This document shows, piece after piece, positions 5,381-7,162 of a DNA stretch of 7,162 nt (position 1 is the stretch's first letter; each line of letters begins with the position of its first letter). Made by a program: the position numbers and the translations under genes. Below the pieces are notes generated by a model that saw only the letters and a list, made by a program, of their open reading frames with translations, was not told the DNA's origin and made no database searches. This DNA comes from Verrucomicrobiota bacterium (GTDB lineage: Bacteria > Verrucomicrobiota > Verrucomicrobiia > Limisphaerales > CAZBKV01). The stretch covers positions 1 to 7,162 of the forward strand of contig JAGHDA010000397.1 in assembly GCA_021160185.1 (NCBI GenBank), written 5' to 3'.

Positions 5381-5713
5381 GCCGCTCCGCAGACTGTCCA
5401 CGGGGACAAGGCGGCAAGCCTCCAGCCCGTTCCGCCGCCGGCGCGCTCGCGGGCAGGTCATGTTCAGCGTTTGGCAGAAACAACCTGAGGAGCCGATCAA
5501 GAGCTTGCCGCCGGATCGTAAAGGCTACTCCCAGGGAGTTTCAATTCGGTTTCGGGAAAACTTTTGCGGGTCCCACCGCCCCAGCTCGATTTCTCGAGCG
5601 AGGTTTAGAATCCGCCTTTCCACGCCGGCGGCCGCTAGGCGACGAGGGGGAATAGGGCGCGGGCGGGGGCTTCCGCTTGCAATCGGCCGCGCTCTTCGCG
5701 GATCATCCGGTCT
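5381..5713. other. Non-coding region between peptidase and transporter genes
   Basis: No supported gene. Apart from the hairpin after the peptidase stop, it holds ACTCCCAGGGAGT (5527-5539) followed by TT, a weak second terminator candidate, and a perfect inverted repeat GCTCGA/TCGAGC (5584-5599) shortly before TAGAAT (5606-5611). That hexamer resembles a -10 box but has no good -35 at the right distance. The 333-bp gap suggests the transporter has its own promoter rather than forming an operon with the peptidase. Confidence 0.5.
5387..5414 (+). terminator. Hairpin just after the peptidase stop codon, possible terminator
   Basis: CCGC (5387-5390) pairs with GCGG (5411-5414), and TGTCC (5395-5399) with GGACA (5404-5408) around loop ACGG, with a small internal loop between. 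It begins 6 nt after the TAG. No T-run follows, so this is at best a weak or Rho-assisted terminator or a 3'-end stabiliser. Confidence 0.3.
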
Positions 5714-7162
5714 ATGGCTCAAGAGGTTGCCAACCGGTCCGCGGGGCTGCCCATGACGCGGAAGTGGGACCCCGAAAAGCTGCAACGAGAGGAAGCCCTT
5801 TTACAGGAGCTGGAAAGGCGGCCCTTCCGGGAGCGCCTTCGGGGCTATTTCAAGCTCACCGGCCCGGCGTGGATGCAAAGCGCCATGACGTTGGGCGCGG
5901 GCAGCGCGGCGGCGTCGGTGGTGGCCGGCGCGTTCTACGGCTATCAACTCCTTTGGGTCCAGCCGGTGGCAATGCTGCTGGGGGTGTTCATGATGGCCGC
6001 CCTGGCCAACATCACTCTTACGCGCGGCGAACGCGCCTACTTGATCGTCCAACGCGAGCTGCATCCGACGGTGGCGCTGCTCTGGGCGCTGGCCACGGTG
6101 GTTTCGACGGTGATCTGGCACTTCGGCCAATACGCCTTGCTCGGCGGCGCGGCCTGGGACTTGGCCAACGTGCTCGGCGCGCACAACGCGCCCGGCTCCC
6201 GCGCCGTGGAAACGGCCACACGGTTCGGAGCGGGGTTTCTCATCCTGGCCGTCAACATTTACCTGACCTGGAATTACGGCTCGAAAACCGCCGGCATCCG
6301 GCTCTACGAAGGGTTCCTGCGTTGGATGATCCGCCTGGTGATGCTGGCGTTTTTGAGCGTCGTCGTGACGCAGATCGTGAAGGGCGGGCTTGATTTCAAG
6401 GGCATTCTGAAAGGCTTTTTCACCTTCCAGATTCCTGACCGGCCGGGCGCGGCCACCACCATCCTGGGCGCCATCGGCGCGGCGGTGGGGATCAACATGA
6501 CCTTCCTTTATCCCTACTCCTTGCTGGCCAAAGGCTGGGGCAAGCATCACAAGGGGCTGGCCCGGTTCGATCTGACCATGTCCCTGTTTGTGCCGTATGT
6601 GATCCTGACCTCGCTGATCATCGTGGCCATGGCGGCGACGCTCCACCACCCGCCCTTCGGCACGGCGCTGGGCGAAGGGGTCACGCCCGGAAATTTCAAG
6701 CCGATCAACGCGGCGCAAAGCCTGGCCACGGTGCTGGGCTCTTCGCTGGGGCGCATCGTGTTCGACCTGGGCTTCATGGGCATGGCCTGCGGCGCGATCA
6801 GCGCGCACATGGTCTGCTGCGGCTTCACGGTGTGCGAGATGTTCGGGCTTGAATACACGCCGCGGCGCTATCGGCTGTTCACCCTGACGCCGGCCATCGG
6901 CGTGCTCGGCGTGATGATCGCCAGCCCGATCTGGCTGCCCGTCATGGCCTCCGCGATCGCCTTTACCATGCTGCCGATCGCTTACATCTCCTTCCTCATT
7001 CTAAACAACAAACGGAGCTATCTGGGCGAGGCGACGGGCCGCGGCTGGAAGCGTTGGGCGTTCAACGCCGTTCTGGCCGTAGCGGTTGGCATGGCGGTGG
7101 TGGGTTCGGCCATCAAGATCAAGGGAGGCGTCATCGATCGTCTCCGCAGCAAACCGAAGCCC
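5714..7162 (+). CDS. NRAMP-superfamily membrane transporter with non-canonical metal-site motifs (3' end beyond window)
   Basis: 483 codons, open to the window end. It encodes an inner-membrane transporter of the NRAMP/SLC11 fold, which in canonical members imports Mn2+ or Fe2+ with protons. Evidence: a hydrophilic N-terminal tail (1-45), then F-K-L-T-G-P-A-W (46-53) entering TM1, A-G-A-F-Y-G-Y-Q-L-L-W-V after TM1 as in NRAMP proteins, and about eleven hydrophobic segments (roughly 49-72, 77-102, 119-145, 170-188, 200-222, 247-272, 286-309, 340-375, 388-403, 406-432, 448-469). The metal-binding DPGN of TM1 is replaced by TLGAG (59-63), and the TM6 MPHN region reads G-I-N-M (259-262). The substrate is therefore uncertain: other divalent metals, Mg2+, or something else. 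The ATG at 5714 is chosen as the first in frame, with ATG 5753 as an alternative; neither has a strong Shine-Dalgarno. With the last helix already present, only a short C-terminal tail is probably missing. Confidence 0.88.
   Translation, partial: MAQEVANRSAGLPMTRKWDPEKLQREEALLQELERRPFRERLRGYFKLTGPAWMQSAMTLGAGSAAASVVAGAFYGYQLLWVQPVAMLLGVFMMAALANITLTRGERAYLIVQRELHPTVALLWALATVVSTVIWHFGQYALLGGAAWDLANVLGAHNAPGSRAVETATRFGAGFLILAVNIYLTWNYGSKTAGIRLYEGFLRWMIRLVMLAFLSVVVTQIVKGGLDFKGILKGFFTFQIPDRPGAATTILGAIGAAVGINMTFLYPYSLLAKGWGKHHKGLARFDLTMSLFVPYVILTSLIIVAMAATLHHPPFGTALGEGVTPGNFKPINAAQSLATVLGSSLGRIVFDLGFMGMACGAISAHMVCCGFTVCEMFGLEYTPRRYRLFTLTPAIGVLGVMIASPIWLPVMASAIAFTMLPIAYISFLILNNKRSYLGEATGRGWKRWAFNAVLAVAVGMAVVGSAIKIKGGVIDRLRSKPKP

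Noticed and set aside
4031..5500. 489-aa minus-strand open frame opposite the peptidase
   Set aside because: Antisense shadow in GC-rich DNA. Its translation shows no domain, while the plus strand has a signal peptide and Cys/His motifs.
5801..6808. 335-aa minus-strand open frame opposite the transporter
   Set aside because: Low-complexity antisense frame rich in H, Q, R and G; the plus strand encodes an unmistakable polytopic membrane protein.

Overview
The window looks like a chromosomal segment of a GC-rich Gram-negative bacterium, most probably a member of the Verrucomicrobiota (a Limisphaerales/Pedosphaeraceae-like lineage). This is an inference from protein style. Two secreted proteins are built from the beta-sandwich modules common in that phylum (DUF1349-like, Ig-like, PA14-like, choice-of-anchor J-like, and short FN3-like tails ending in F-Y-R/V). 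The third protein is a divergent NRAMP-like transporter of a kind I associate with Verrucomicrobia and Planctomycetes. No rRNA, tRNA, CRISPR array, transposase or phage gene is visible.

Layout, left to right. (1) 1-170 is a promoter-plus-leader module read on the minus strand; it probably serves a gene lying left of the window. (2) 171-429 is non-coding and is the 3' region of the next gene; on the minus-strand transcript it can form a 67-nt hairpin (314-380). (3) 430-3627, minus strand, encodes a 1065-aa secreted multidomain protein without a recognisable catalytic domain, probably a surface or extracellular binding protein. (4) 3628-3873 is its leader and promoter, and 3704-3873 is a second, 94% identical copy of the module at 1-170. 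(5) 3874-4144 is a divergent intergenic stretch with inverted repeats. (6) 4145-5380, plus strand, encodes a 411-aa secreted papain/C39-like cysteine peptidase. (7) 5381-5713 is non-coding. (8) 5714 to the window end, plus strand, encodes an NRAMP-superfamily membrane transporter with an incomplete 3' end and non-canonical metal-site motifs.

The most interesting part is regulatory. The same promoter (TTGACG, 16-nt spacer, TAGRAT, with an inverted repeat in the spacer) and the same leader of more than 100 nt occur twice, 3703 bp apart and in the same orientation. The part downstream of the promoter is almost invariant (1 change in 118 bases) while the promoter part has drifted (9 changes in 52). 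That is what a conserved cis-acting RNA, or recent gene conversion, would look like. I cannot match the leader to a known riboswitch class. The three proteins share no evident pathway; the two secreted ones are divergently transcribed and may both act outside the cell, but a functional link is only a guess.
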